From Pararoseomonas baculiformis (GTDB taxonomy: Bacteria > Pseudomonadota > Alphaproteobacteria > Acetobacterales > Acetobacteraceae): a stretch of DNA of 64,000 nucleotides. The DNA lies in assembly GCF_017813395.1 (NCBI RefSeq), contig NZ_JAGIZB010000001.1:394341-458340 (forward strand), written 5' to 3'. Below are positions 42,148 to 51,137 of this stretch, piece by piece. The position numbers were made by a program, and so were the translations under genes. Within the stretch, counting starts at the first letter, position 1; each line of letters begins with the position of its first letter. The notes under the pieces are model-generated. The model saw only the letters and a program-made list of their open reading frames with translations, did no database searches and was not told where the DNA came from.

Positions 42148-43959
42148 ATGCACGCCTATCGCACCCATACCTGTGGCGCCCTCCGCGCCGCCGATGCCGG
42201 CCAGACCGTCCGGCTTTCCGGCTGGGTGCACCGCAAGCGGGACCATGGCGGCCTGCTCTTCATCGATCTGCGCGACCATTACGGCCTGACCCAGTGCGTG
42301 ATCCCGCAGGGTTCCGAGGTCTTCGCGGCCGCCGATGGCGTGCGGCCGGAGAGCGTGATCACGGTGACCGGCGAGGTGGTGGCGCGCGAGCCCTCCACCG
42401 TGAACCCGCGCCTGGCCACGGGCGAGATCGAGCTGCGCGTGCGCGAACTGGTGGTGCAGTCCGCCGCCGATGTCCTGCCCTTCCAGGTGGCCACCGATGA
42501 CGACGCGCCGGAGGAGATGCGGCTGCGCTACCGCTTCCTCGACCTGCGGCGCGAGCGCCTGCAGCGGAACATGATCCTTCGCGCCAGGGTCATCCATGAC
42601 ATCCGGGAGCGGATGATCTCCGCCGGGTTCAACGAGTTCCAGACACCGATCCTGACCAGCAGCTCGCCGGAAGGAGCCCGCGACTTCCTCGTCCCCGCCC
42701 GCCTGCACCCCGGCAAATTCTACGCGCTGCCCCAGGCGCCGCAGCAGTTCAAGCAGCTGACCATGGTGGCGGGCTTCGACCGCTACTTCCAAATCGCCCC
42801 CTGCTTCCGCGACGAGGCGGGCCGGGCCGACCGCACGCTGATGTTCTACCAGCTCGACGTGGAGATGAGCTTCGTCACGCAGGAGGACGTGTTCCAGACC
42901 ATGGAGCCCGTCATGCGCGGCACCTTCGAGGCCTTCGCCGCGGGGCGCGGGATGGATGAGGGCCCCTGGCGCCGCATCCCCTATGCCCAGGCAATGCTGG
43001 ACTATGGCTCGGACAAGCCGGATCTCCGCAACCCGCTGATCATCCGGGACGTGACGGAGCAGTTCGCCGGCTCCGGCTTCGGGCTCTTCGCCAGGATCGC
43101 GGCTTCGGGTGGCGTGGTGCGCGCCATCCCGGCCCCGGGCGCGGGCGGCAAGCCGCGCGGTTTCTTCGACAAGCTGAACGAGTGGGCGCGGGCCCAGGGT
43201 GCCGGGGGCCTGGGCTACATCGCCTTCGACGCCGAGGGCGCGAAGGGCCCGATCGCCAAGAACCTGGAGCCGGAGCGGGTGGAGGCCATCCGCGCCGCCT
43301 GCGGCATCGGGCCAGGGGATGCGGTGTTCTTCGCGGCCGGCAAGGTGGATGAGGCCGCGAAGTTCGCCGGCACCGTCCGCACCCGCATCGGCCAGGAACT
43401 GGAACTGATCGAGAAGGACGTGTTCCGCTTCTGCTGGATCGTCGATTTCCCGATGTTCGAGCTGAACGAGGAGACGGGGCAGATCGACTTCTCCCACAAC
43501 CCCTTCTCCATGCCCCAGGGCGAGATGGCGGCGCTGGAGAGCCAGGACCCGCTGACCATCCCGGCCTTCCAGTACGACATCGTCTGCAACGGCTATGAAA
43601 TGGCCTCGGGCGCCATCCGCAACCACAAGGCCGAAATCATGGTGAAGGCCTTCGGCATGGCGGGTTACCCGGAAAGCGCGGTGGAGGAGCGGTTCGGCGG
43701 CATGCTGAACGCCTTCCGCTACGGCGCCCCCCCGCATGGCGGCATGGCGGCCGGCATCGACCGGATCGTGATGCTCCTGGCCGAGGAGCCGAACCTGCGC
43801 GAGGTCAACATGTACCCTATGAACCAGCAGGGCGAGGACCTGATGATGGGGGCGCCGAGCACCGTGGAGCCCGGCCGCTGGAAGGAACTGCACATCAAGC
43901 CGGACCTTCCGCCCGCGAAGGATGCGGCGAAGGGTGCAACAGCGCCGAAGAACGCCTAA
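42148..43959 (+). CDS. aspS: Aspartyl-tRNA synthetase
   Basis: A 603-residue class IIb synthetase. The N-terminal anticodon-binding OB fold ([31 protein letters not shown]) is followed by motif 1, motif 2 near [28 protein letters not shown], an inserted GAD-type domain (about 285-420) and motif 3 ([14 protein letters not shown]). It charges tRNA-Asp; like many alphaproteobacterial enzymes without asparaginyl synthetase it may be non-discriminating. The motif 2 loop reads ADRTLMFYQ instead of the ADRQPEFTQ of E. coli. A -35-like TTGACA lies at 42067-42072 but its -10 is poor. Confidence 0.97.
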   Translation: MHAYRTHTCGALRAADAGQTVRLSGWVHRKRDHGGLLFIDLRDHYGLTQCVIPQGSEVFAAADGVRPESVITVTGEVVAREPSTVNPRLATGEIELRVRELVVQSAADVLPFQVATDDDAPEEMRLRYRFLDLRRERLQRNMILRARVIHDIRERMISAGFNEFQTPILTSSSPEGARDFLVPARLHPGKFYALPQAPQQFKQLTMVAGFDRYFQIAPCFRDEAGRADRTLMFYQLDVEMSFVTQEDVFQTMEPVMRGTFEAFAAGRGMDEGPWRRIPYAQAMLDYGSDKPDLRNPLIIRDVTEQFAGSGFGLFARIAASGGVVRAIPAPGAGGKPRGFFDKLNEWARAQGAGGLGYIAFDAEGAKGPIAKNLEPERVEAIRAACGIGPGDAVFFAAGKVDEAAKFAGTVRTRIGQELELIEKDVFRFCWIVDFPMFELNEETGQIDFSHNPFSMPQGEMAALESQDPLTIPAFQYDIVCNGYEMASGAIRNHKAEIMVKAFGMAGYPESAVEERFGGMLNAFRYGAPPHGGMAAGIDRIVMLLAEEPNLREVNMYPMNQQGEDLMMGAPSTVEPGRWKELHIKPDLPPAKDAAKGATAPKNA

Positions 43960-43988
43960 GTCAGAAGGCGAACCGGAAAGGCTCCTCG

Positions 43989-44849
43989 ATGCGCCTGCGC
44001 TCCTTCCTCGCTGCAACCTTCACCCTGGGCGCGGCCCTGGCCCTTGCCGGGCCGGCCCCCGCCCAGCCTACCGCCCCGGTGGCCAGCCAGGCCCCGGCCG
44101 CCCTGCCCGGCGCCCAGGACATGGTGGCGCACCGCGCCGCCTATCGCCTGAGCTTCGACAAGGCGCGGGACAATTCGGACGTGGCGCGGGCCGAGGGCGC
44201 GATGCTCTTCGAGGTGCTGGACGCCTGTGATGGCTGGGCCAGCCGCCAGCGCCTGACCATGCGCCTGCAGGACCGGGACGGGCAGACGCTCGAAACCGCC
44301 TCGGACTACTCCACCTGGGAAAGCAAGGACGGGCGCCGGCTGCGCTTCTCCCTCACCCAGATGACGGCGGGGGCGGTCAGCAACCGCGTCTCCGGCGAGG
44401 CGGTGCTGCAGCCCGATGGCTCCGGCACGGCCACCTATGAAAACCCCCGCCCCTCGCAGGAAACCCTGCCGGCGGGCACGCTGCTGCCCATGGCGCACAC
44501 CATCCGCGCCATCGAGGCCGCGCGGGCCAACCAGCGGATCCTCAACGTGCCCCTGATGGACGGCACCAGCGATGACGGGGCGCAGGACAGCACCACCATC
44601 CTCTCCCAATGGGGCCGGGATGCGGACGCCAAGGCGCGCTTCCCGCTGCTGGCCAACCAGGAAAGCGGCCGCATGCGGATCGCCTTCTTCGGCAAGGACA
44701 GCAATGGCGGCGGCGCCTCATCCCCGGATTACGAGGTGGGGCTGCGCTACTACGCCAACGGCGTGGCGGACGAGCTGAACATGGATTTCGGCGAGTTCTC
44801 GGTGAACGGGCGGCTGGAAACGCTGGAAGCCATTCCCGGCGGCTGCTGA
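43989..44849 (+). CDS. EipB-family (DUF1849) cell envelope protein
   Basis: A 286-residue periplasmic protein. Signal peptide about 1-26 (RLRSFLAATFTLGAALALAG..., ending PAPAQP). The mature part MVAHRAAYRLSFDKARDNSDVARAEGAMLFEVLDACDGW is the EipB/DUF1849 opening; AYRLS, the DGRRLRF region and YEVGLRYYANGVADEL follow. EipB of Brucella is a beta-spiral protein with a disulfide between a mid and a C-terminal cysteine; here C80 and the last residue C286 fit that pair. It supports envelope integrity. It begins 29 bp after aspS. Confidence 0.88.
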   Translation: MRLRSFLAATFTLGAALALAGPAPAQPTAPVASQAPAALPGAQDMVAHRAAYRLSFDKARDNSDVARAEGAMLFEVLDACDGWASRQRLTMRLQDRDGQTLETASDYSTWESKDGRRLRFSLTQMTAGAVSNRVSGEAVLQPDGSGTATYENPRPSQETLPAGTLLPMAHTIRAIEAARANQRILNVPLMDGTSDDGAQDSTTILSQWGRDADAKARFPLLANQESGRMRIAFFGKDSNGGGASSPDYEVGLRYYANGVADELNMDFGEFSVNGRLETLEAIPGGC

Positions 44850-44853
44850 GCCG

Positions 44854-44881
44854 GGCCCTTCCGCGCCGCGCGGCAGGGCCC
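44854..44881. terminator. Hairpin between eipB-like gene and porin (convergent)
   Basis: Arms GGGCCC at about 44854 and GGGCCC at about 44876, with further GC pairing inside, lie just after the stop of the rightward gene and before that of the leftward porin. Confidence 0.35.
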
Positions 44882-44930
44882 CTGGCGGGTGAGGTCCGGA
44901 GAGGGCAGGACCCACTCCGGGAACCCGGCA

Positions 44931-46109
44931 TCAGAGATTGAAGGCCGCGCGAAGCCCGACGGCCTGGAAGTCGCGGTTTCCATCCGCCAGCTTCGTGCGG
45001 CCATTCTCGTACTGGATCCCGAAGCGCAGCTTGTCGGTCGGGAACCAGGTCAGGCCGATGGTCCAGATATCCTGCCGGGCGCCGCCGTCCCCGTCCCTCA
45101 GATCCGCGACGCTGTAGCGGGCGGCCAGTTCCAACCCACCCATACCGCCATCGGGCTTGGGGCGCTTCCAGATGCCGGTTTCGTCCGAGCGCTCGCGGGG
45201 CTTGCCGAGGAGTGGGAAGGCCGCTTCGGCATACCAGCCCTCGTATCGGCGGGCGGGGCCGGTGGCCGCATCCACTTCCACGCGCTGCCACAGGGCCTCG
45301 ACATAGAGCGGCCCCATCCGGCCAGCGAGCTCGGGGCCTGCGGCCCAGGCGCTGCCGGCGCGGATGGTGCCGCTGTCCAGGAAGCGGCGGGAATCGATGC
45401 GCAGCTCGGGGTAGTCCCGCAGGCGGATGCTTTCCGGCCCCGGGCTGGTGCCAGGGTGGAACTGGGCCGCGCCGTTCAGCCCGACCTGCAGCTGCAGGCC
45501 GGACCATTCCGGCAGCAGCGCCACGGCGCGGCCGGCGACGCCGCGCTGCCGGTGGTCATGCGGGGTGGAGGCGACGCCGCCCGTGAGATAGGCGCTGGCA
45601 TTCCACCGCGCCCCCCCTTCCCCGAAGCCACCACGCGCCTCAAGCCCGGCTGCCAGCCGCGTGCTGCCACTCGCCAGGCTGGCCGCGATGTTGGAGATGG
45701 CGGCCCGTTCCATGAAGGGCAGGTCGAAGGAAGATCCGGCATATTCGGGCAGGTGCTGTGGCTGGAAGGCGCCGATGCGGATGGTGCCCCAGCCCAGCCC
45801 CGTATAGGCGAGCTGTGCCTCGTAGATGTTGTTGTAGTCGTTCGGGCTGGAACCGCCGAATTCCCAGATGAAGCGGGCGGTGAAATCCTCCCCCAGCCCG
45901 GCTTCCAGCCCCAGGCGCCCGCGGCGGAGATTGACGCCGCTGCGATAGCCTCCCGTGCGGTCCTGGCCGAAGAAGGAACCGGCATCCGCATCAAGCCGCA
46001 CCAGGGGCTCCAGGGTGAAGGCCCCCAGACGCAGGCTGGGCTTTCCATCCTCCCACTGGATGCCATCCGGGGCAGGCTGTGCCCCGGCCTGGTGCTGGGC
46101 CTGAGACAT
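44931..46109 (-). CDS. Phosphate-selective porin O/P (OprP) family outer membrane protein
   Basis: From the first ATG this is 392 residues of 16-strand beta-barrel-like sequence: LRLGAFTLEPLVRLDADAGSFF, GVNLRRGRLGLEAGLGEDFTARFIWEFGG, GAFQPQHLPEYAGSSFDLPFMERAAISNI and a C-terminal strand ending in Leu after AFN. These are OprO/OprP family features; the substrate may be phosphate, polyphosphate or other anions. Starting here leaves no signal peptide, which an outer membrane protein needs. In-frame sequence upstream to an ATC at 46157 supplies one, so the real N-terminus is probably there. It is monocistronic. Confidence 0.85.
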   Translation of the reverse strand: MSQAQHQAGAQPAPDGIQWEDGKPSLRLGAFTLEPLVRLDADAGSFFGQDRTGGYRSGVNLRRGRLGLEAGLGEDFTARFIWEFGGSSPNDYNNIYEAQLAYTGLGWGTIRIGAFQPQHLPEYAGSSFDLPFMERAAISNIAASLASGSTRLAAGLEARGGFGEGGARWNASAYLTGGVASTPHDHRQRGVAGRAVALLPEWSGLQLQVGLNGAAQFHPGTSPGPESIRLRDYPELRIDSRRFLDSGTIRAGSAWAAGPELAGRMGPLYVEALWQRVEVDAATGPARRYEGWYAEAAFPLLGKPRERSDETGIWKRPKPDGGMGGLELAARYSVADLRDGDGGARQDIWTIGLTWFPTDKLRFGIQYENGRTKLADGNRDFQAVGLRAAFNL

Positions 46110-46175
46110 GGCGGGGCTGGCAGCCAGCAGGGCTGCGAGGATCGGGAGCAGGCGGATCGGATCGTCCTCCGGTTC
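46110..46175 (-). other. In-frame signal-peptide extension of the porin with an ATC start candidate
   Basis: Reading in frame upstream of the porin ATG gives IRLLPILAALLAASPA followed by MSQAQ, a good signal peptide with cleavage after SQA. The first codon is ATC at 46157, with GGAGGA seven bases upstream (46164-46169 region). From the in-frame TAG farther upstream to 46109 there is no ATG, GTG or TTG. The extension therefore starts at ATC or a CTG, or the sequence has an error here. Confidence 0.5.
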
Positions 46176-46262
46176 CGGCAGCGGGCGGTTCCGCTGCGCC
46201 TGCCTGCCCTAGCATCCCCGCCTTGCCGGCTTGCCCTGCGACGGGATCACGATGACGCAAGC

Positions 46263-46287
46263 AGGGGCCGGGAGATGCCCGGCCCCT
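46263..46287 (-). terminator. Hairpin after the secreted Pro/Gln-rich protein gene
   Basis: A perfect 10-bp stem AGGGGCCGGG-AGATG-CCCGGCCCCT just past the stop (46309) of the leftward gene. Confidence 0.55.
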
Positions 46288-46308
46288 GGCTGAGCCCGGG
46301 GCCCGACC

Positions 46309-46857
46309 TCAGCGGGCCGGCATGGTCGCCAGCTTGTCGAGCAGCACGATGGCGGCATCGACGCAGGCGCGGGTCGGCTCGCCCTCGGCGCAGCGGACAT
46401 GCACCTCGGAGTTGCCGCTCTCCACATGGAAGCTGGCCGCGCGGGAGGGGCGGGGCGGGCGGTGATGGGGATGCATCATGCCCCCGTGTTGATAGGCATA
46501 GGGGCCCATCATCCAGGGGGCGTGGCCGTCAGGCCCTGGAACGCTCCCCTCCCTCATGCGCGGGCCACGCCCCTCGGAACCGGGGCCACGTCCATCCACC
46601 ATGCCGGACCCGCCGCCTTCGGCGCCCGGCCCACGCTGGCCAGGCCCGGACTGCGAGGGGGTGGCCGCGGCGGACGGCTGGGCCTGGGTCTGGCCCTGCG
46701 TTGTGGGCTGGGCCTGGCCCTGCGCCGTAGGCTGGGTCTGGGCCTGGTTCGCCGGGGGCGTCGGCGCGGTGGATGTGCCGGGGGCGGGCTGTGCCAGGGC
46801 CATGCCGGCGGCGCTGGTCAGGGCCAGGGCTGCGGCCAGGAGCGTGGGCTTGTGCAT
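46309..46857 (-). CDS. Secreted low-complexity Pro/Gln/His/Met-rich protein
   Basis: A 182-residue protein with a signal peptide of about 24 residues (MHKPTLLAAALALTSAAG..., cleavage near ALAQP). The mature N-terminal half has imperfect Gln-Pro-Thr repeats (QTQPTAQGQ, QPTTQGQTQ); the middle is Gly-rich; then HGGMMHPHHRPPRP, which could bind metal; the C-terminus has two cysteines (VRCAEGEPTRACVD) likely joined by a disulfide. ATG 46857 follows GGAGGT at good spacing; the frame from 47043 adds unrelated sequence. No family recognised. The Cys-containing end resembles short periplasmic domains in Acetobacteraceae only in general terms. Confidence 0.7.
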   Translation of the reverse strand: MHKPTLLAAALALTSAAGMALAQPAPGTSTAPTPPANQAQTQPTAQGQAQPTTQGQTQAQPSAAATPSQSGPGQRGPGAEGGGSGMVDGRGPGSEGRGPRMREGSVPGPDGHAPWMMGPYAYQHGGMMHPHHRPPRPSRAASFHVESGNSEVHVRCAEGEPTRACVDAAIVLLDKLATMPAR

Positions 46858-47079
46858 CGTGGGACCTCCATCGTCAGCGGCTTCGCCGGTGACGCCGCAG
46901 GAAGCATCCGGCCCGCGCCAGGGTTTCCCGGGCGCATGCCCGCGATACGCGGGGTTACGGAAGGGGGCCCCTGGTGGTTGGGGCAGCCGCGGCAGGACGA
47001 AGCCGGGGATGGGGAGGTTCGCGATGATGGCGCTGATCGCCACCGGATCGCCTCGCCCCTCGCCGCCCCTGTCCCGGCC

Positions 47080-47511
47080 CTATTCCGGCAGCACGGCGCA
47101 GGTGAGGCGGGAGACGCAGGCCAGGCGGCCATTCGCCCGGCGGATCTCGGTCTGCCAGACCTGGGTGGTCCGGCCGGTGTGGAAGGGGCGGCACTCGGCC
47201 GTGACCGTTTCCCCCTCCGGCACCGCTGCGAAGTGGTTGGCGTTGATCTCGATGCCCACGACGCGGAACCCCTCGGGCACCGCGAGGAAGGAGGCGGTGC
47301 TGCCCAGGGTTTCCGAGATCACGGTGGAGATGCCGCCATGCAGCACGCGCCAGGGCTGCACGTGGCGATGATCCACCGGCATGGTGGCGCGGAGATAATC
47401 CGGCCCGATCTCGGTGAAACGCAGGCCCAGATGGCCATGCGCGGTATCGCCGGAGCGGGCGTTCAGCTCCTCCGGCGTGGCGGTCTTCTTCCAGATCGGG
47501 GCGGTGCTCAT
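47080..47511 (-). CDS. Hotdog-fold thioesterase (PaaI/YdiI-like)
   Basis: A 143-residue hotdog protein: GHLGLRFTEIGPDYLRATMPVDHRHVQPWRVLHGGISTVISETLGSTAS, where the HGG helix and the Glu in SETLGS match the EntH/YdiI type (Glu as catalytic base). It hydrolyses acyl-CoA thioesters, for example in salvage or proofreading. Its start overlaps the stop of the upstream MATE gene by 4 bp (ATGA), so the pump and thioesterase are co-translated. Substrate unknown. Confidence 0.9.
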   Translation of the reverse strand: MSTAPIWKKTATPEELNARSGDTAHGHLGLRFTEIGPDYLRATMPVDHRHVQPWRVLHGGISTVISETLGSTASFLAVPEGFRVVGIEINANHFAAVPEGETVTAECRPFHTGRTTQVWQTEIRRANGRLACVSRLTCAVLPE

Positions 47512-48917
47512 GCAGGGATGGGGGCAAGGCGGCGGCCGGCCGTCAAGCCGCCGCGCCGTGAGAGCCGGGCCCAGCGCCAGGTCAGGGCCGCCGCCACCCC
47601 GCCCAGCCCGATCACCAGCCCGGCCCAGATCCCTGCCGGGCCGAAGCCCAGGGGATGCGCGAGGATCAGCGCGGCGGTGAAGCCAAGCGCCCAGTAGCCC
47701 AGGCCGGCAATCACCATGGGAACCTGCGTGTCATGCAGCCCGCGCAACGCGCCGGCCGCCACCACCTGCACGCCGTCGCTCAGCTGGAACAGGCCGGCGA
47801 AGAGGAGCAGCGTGCCGGCCAGGGCGGCGGTCTCGGGCGCCCCGGGGGCCATGGGGTCCAGGAAAATGCGGGTGAGCGCCCCGGGAGCCAGGAGCATCAT
47901 CGCCGCCATCGGCCCCATGAAGAGGGTGGAGAGCCCGATGGCCGTCCAGCCCGCGCGCCAGGCCGCCCTGGGGCGGGCCGCGCCGATGGCCAGGCCCACA
48001 CGGGCCGTGGCTGCCTGGGAAAGGCCGAGCGGGATGGCGAAGGTGGTGCTGGCGATCTGCAGGGCGATCGCATGGGCCGCTACCGCCTGCGCCCCGAAGG
48101 GCCCCATGACGAGGCCCACCGCGCTGAACAGACCAATTTCCAGCAGCATCTGGGCCGCGACGGGCAGGCCGAGCCGCAGTACCCGCAGCAGCCGCCCCGC
48201 CTCCAACCGCCAGAAGCGCCCGAAGACGCGGTAGCGCCGCAGCTTCCTGTCCCGGAGAATGAACAGGGCCAGGGCAACCACCATGAAGAGATTGGCCCCG
48301 GCGCTGGCGATGCCGGCCCCCTGCACGCCCAGGGCGGGGGCGCCGAGATGGCCGAAGATGAAAACCCAGTCCAGCAGCGCGTTCAGCGGCACCGCCAGCA
48401 CGCCGATGAGCAGGGGCGGCCAGGGCCGCTCCATCGCCGCCATGAAGCCGCGCAGCGTGAGAAACAGGCAGAAGGGGAAAATGCCCCAGAGCACGAAGCG
48501 CAGGAATTCCTGGGCATGGATCGCCAGGCCGGGCTCCTGCCCCAGGGCCCGCAGCACCGCGCCGCCGTGCCAGAGAAGCACCATGCCCGGCAGGGCCGCC
48601 AGCAGGGCGGCCCAGCCGCCGGCGCGCAGCGTGCGCCGCATCGCCCGCACATGGCCCACCCGCCGCCCCCGTTCCTGCGCCAGCATGGCCGCCGCCGCGA
48701 AGGAAAAGCCGAAGCCCGGCGCCAGCATGGTCCAGTACAGCGTGCCGGAGAGCGTGGCGGCCGCCAGCGCCTCGGTGGAGAGATGGCCCAGGAAGGCGGC
48801 ATCCGTGGCCAGCAGCGCCATCTGCGAGAGATTGGTGAGCGCCATCGGCCAGGCGAGGATCAGCGTGGCCCGCATTTCCGCCCACCAGGGGCTCCGCCGC
48901 TGTGCTTCCTCGATCAT
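47508..48917 (-). CDS. MATE family multidrug efflux transporter
   Basis: A 469-residue protein with twelve predicted helices in two similar halves. It begins with a short cytoplasmic tail, then ATLILAWPMALTNLSQMALLATDAAFLGHLSTEALAAATLSGTLYW, the MATE opening; later SAVGLVMGPFGAQAVAAHAIALQIASTTFAIPLGLSQAATARVG and ALRGLHDTQVPMVIAGLGYWALG are family hallmarks. NorM-type members export cationic drugs against Na+ or H+. It is coupled to the hotdog thioesterase. The 237-bp gap to its right holds no recognisable element. Confidence 0.94.
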   Translation of the reverse strand: MIEEAQRRSPWWAEMRATLILAWPMALTNLSQMALLATDAAFLGHLSTEALAAATLSGTLYWTMLAPGFGFSFAAAAMLAQERGRRVGHVRAMRRTLRAGGWAALLAALPGMVLLWHGGAVLRALGQEPGLAIHAQEFLRFVLWGIFPFCLFLTLRGFMAAMERPWPPLLIGVLAVPLNALLDWVFIFGHLGAPALGVQGAGIASAGANLFMVVALALFILRDRKLRRYRVFGRFWRLEAGRLLRVLRLGLPVAAQMLLEIGLFSAVGLVMGPFGAQAVAAHAIALQIASTTFAIPLGLSQAATARVGLAIGAARPRAAWRAGWTAIGLSTLFMGPMAAMMLLAPGALTRIFLDPMAPGAPETAALAGTLLLFAGLFQLSDGVQVVAAGALRGLHDTQVPMVIAGLGYWALGFTAALILAHPLGFGPAGIWAGLVIGLGGVAAALTWRWARLSRRGGLTAGRRLAPIPA

Positions 48918-49154
48918 GAAGGGAATGTAACCGCAGCCCGCCCTTTCCAGCCATGCATGGCCGGGGGGAGCACGGTTCCGCTCCGCGCAGGGCTCCTGCG
49001 GAAACCGGCACGCAACGTTCCGAAGGGCACATCAACAAAACCGCGCCTGCTGCGTTGCCCTGGCATGAAAGGGCCATCAGGCCCGCCGGCTCCACCGCCC
49101 CGCCCCGGTCATGCACCGGGTCGCGGGGTGATTTTATCTCGAAGTGGAACACGT

Positions 49155-51137
49155 ATGTCCGACCCATCACCAGCCGCGCGGAGCGCCGGTTCGCGGGCCC
49201 TGGGCCCGGTCTTCATCCTCTCGGCGGTGCTGATTGCCATCATCGTGACGTTCGGGGTCATCGCGCCCGAGACGGTGGGCCGGATCTTCACCGCGGCCCA
49301 GAGCTGGATCCTCAGCCGCCTGGGCTGGTTCTACCTGCTCTCCGTCGCCGTCTTCGTGGTGTTCGTGCTCTATCTCGCCCTGAGCAGCCATGGCCAGGTG
49401 CGGCTCGGGCCCAATCACTCGGAACCGGATTTCAGCTACGGCTCATGGTTTGCCATGCTGTTCAGCGCGGGCATGGGCATCGGGCTGGTCTTCTTCGGCG
49501 TGGCCGAGCCGGTGATGCACTTCACCACCCCGCCGATCGGCGACGGCGGGACGGTGGAAGCGGCGCGCGCCGCGATGCGCATCACCTTCTTCCACTGGGG
49601 CATACACGCCTGGGCGATCTATGCGGTGATCGGCCTTTCGCTCGCCTATTTCGGCTTCCGGCATGGCCTGCCGCTGACCATCCGCTCCGCGCTTTACCCG
49701 CTGATCGGGGACCGCATTCATGGCCCCATCGGGCAGGCGATCGACATCTTCGCCGTGCTGGGCACCATCTTCGGCGTGGCCACCTCGCTCGGCCTGGGGG
49801 TGCTGCAGATCAATGCAGGGCTGAACCACCTGACCGGCCTTCCCAGCACGCTGCTGGTCCAGGTGCTGCTGATCGCCGCGATCACCGGCGTCGCCACGAT
49901 TTCCGTGATGATGGGGCTGGATGCCGGCATCCGCCGCATCAGCGAGTTCAACATGGCCGTCGCCGCGATCCTGCTCGTCTTCGTCGCGGTGGCGGGCCCG
50001 ACCGTGTTCCTGCTGCAGGCGCTGGTGCAGAACACCGGCGGCTATATCGACCGGTTCTTCGAGCGCACCTTCATGCTCTATGCCTATGAGCCGAATGACT
50101 GGATCGCGGGCTGGACGCTGTTTTACTGGGCCTGGTGGATCTCCTGGTCGCCCTTCGTGGGCATGTTCATCGCGCGTATCTCGCGCGGGCGCACCATCCG
50201 CGAATTCGTGCTGGGCGTGCTCTTCGTCCCCACCGGCTTCACCTTTCTCTGGATGACGGTGTTCGGGAACACCGCCATCTCGCTCCAGCTCACCGGCGCC
50301 ACCACGGCGGTCTCGGAAGCGGTGGCGAACAGCGTGCCACTCGCCCTCTTCGCCTTCCTGGAGCAGTTCCCCTTCGCCACCCTCACCTCGGCCCTCGCGA
50401 CGCTGCTGGTGGTGACCTTCTTCGTGACCTCGGCCGACTCCGCGGCGCTGGTGATCGACACGATCACCTCGGGCGGCTCGGAGGAGACACCGGTCTGGCG
50501 GCGCGTGTTCTGGGCGCTGCTCTCGGGCCTGGTCGCGGCGGTGCTTCTCTCGGCCGGGGGGCTGCAAAGCCTGCAGACCGCGACCATCGCCAGCGCCCTG
50601 CCCTTCACCGTGGTGATGCTCGTCATCTGCTACGGGTTGTTGAAGGCGTTGCGGACCGAAGCGCTGCGCCAGAGCGTACAGCACGCCTCCCCCGCGCGGA
50701 TCGCGCCGGACCAGGGCTGGCAGGGGCAGCTGCACTCCATCCTGCACCACCCATCCCGGGCCGAGGTGCAGCGCTATCTCGCGGAGGTGGTGGCGCCTTC
50801 GCTGGAAGCGGTGTGCGAGGAGCTCCGGCGTCGCGGGGTGGACACCGCGATGCGGCGTGAGGAGGACCGCGTCGGCCTCGCGGCCATGCCGGGCACGCCC
50901 GATGAGTTCCGCTACGGCATCCGCGCCCGCGGCTATGCCCTGCCGAGCTTCGCCTATTTCGAGCGCGGCACCTATGCCACCAGCCGGGACCGCTACTTCA
51001 AGGCGGAGGTCTTCCTGCGGGAAGGCGGGCAGGGCTACGACATGATGGGCCAGCCGCGCGAGGTGCTGATCGCCGATGTGCTGGCGCAGTATGAGCGCCA
51101 CCTCGCCTACCGGCAGCTGGCCGGGCAGGCGGTGTGA
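49155..51137 (+). CDS. BCCT family choline/betaine/carnitine transporter
   Basis: A 660-residue transporter with twelve predicted helices. The helix 8 signature WTLFYWAWWISWSPFVGMFIARISRGRTIREF is the BCCT motif; SYGSWFAMLFSAGMGIGLVFFGVAEPV and VTSADSAALVIDTITSGG are also typical. A long cytoplasmic C-terminal domain of about 150 residues (from LRTEALRQSV) is the BetT kind that senses osmotic stress. It imports choline or betaines with H+ or Na+. ATG 49155 is the normal start; the open frame back to 47655 is antisense to MATE. The next gene overlaps by 4 bp. Confidence 0.95.
   Translation: MSDPSPAARSAGSRALGPVFILSAVLIAIIVTFGVIAPETVGRIFTAAQSWILSRLGWFYLLSVAVFVVFVLYLALSSHGQVRLGPNHSEPDFSYGSWFAMLFSAGMGIGLVFFGVAEPVMHFTTPPIGDGGTVEAARAAMRITFFHWGIHAWAIYAVIGLSLAYFGFRHGLPLTIRSALYPLIGDRIHGPIGQAIDIFAVLGTIFGVATSLGLGVLQINAGLNHLTGLPSTLLVQVLLIAAITGVATISVMMGLDAGIRRISEFNMAVAAILLVFVAVAGPTVFLLQALVQNTGGYIDRFFERTFMLYAYEPNDWIAGWTLFYWAWWISWSPFVGMFIARISRGRTIREFVLGVLFVPTGFTFLWMTVFGNTAISLQLTGATTAVSEAVANSVPLALFAFLEQFPFATLTSALATLLVVTFFVTSADSAALVIDTITSGGSEETPVWRRVFWALLSGLVAAVLLSAGGLQSLQTATIASALPFTVVMLVICYGLLKALRTEALRQSVQHASPARIAPDQGWQGQLHSILHHPSRAEVQRYLAEVVAPSLEAVCEELRRRGVDTAMRREEDRVGLAAMPGTPDEFRYGIRARGYALPSFAYFERGTYATSRDRYFKAEVFLREGGQGYDMMGQPREVLIADVLAQYERHLAYRQLAGQAV

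Noticed and set aside
46679..46760. Tandem repeat array or CRISPR-like repeats
   Set aside because: These are imperfect codon-level repeats (Gln-Pro-Thr) inside a secreted protein, with no spacer pattern.
47655..49154. 500-codon N-terminal extension of the BCCT transporter
   Set aside because: It is antisense to the MATE gene, Arg/Gly/Gln-rich, and the transporter has a normal start at 49155.
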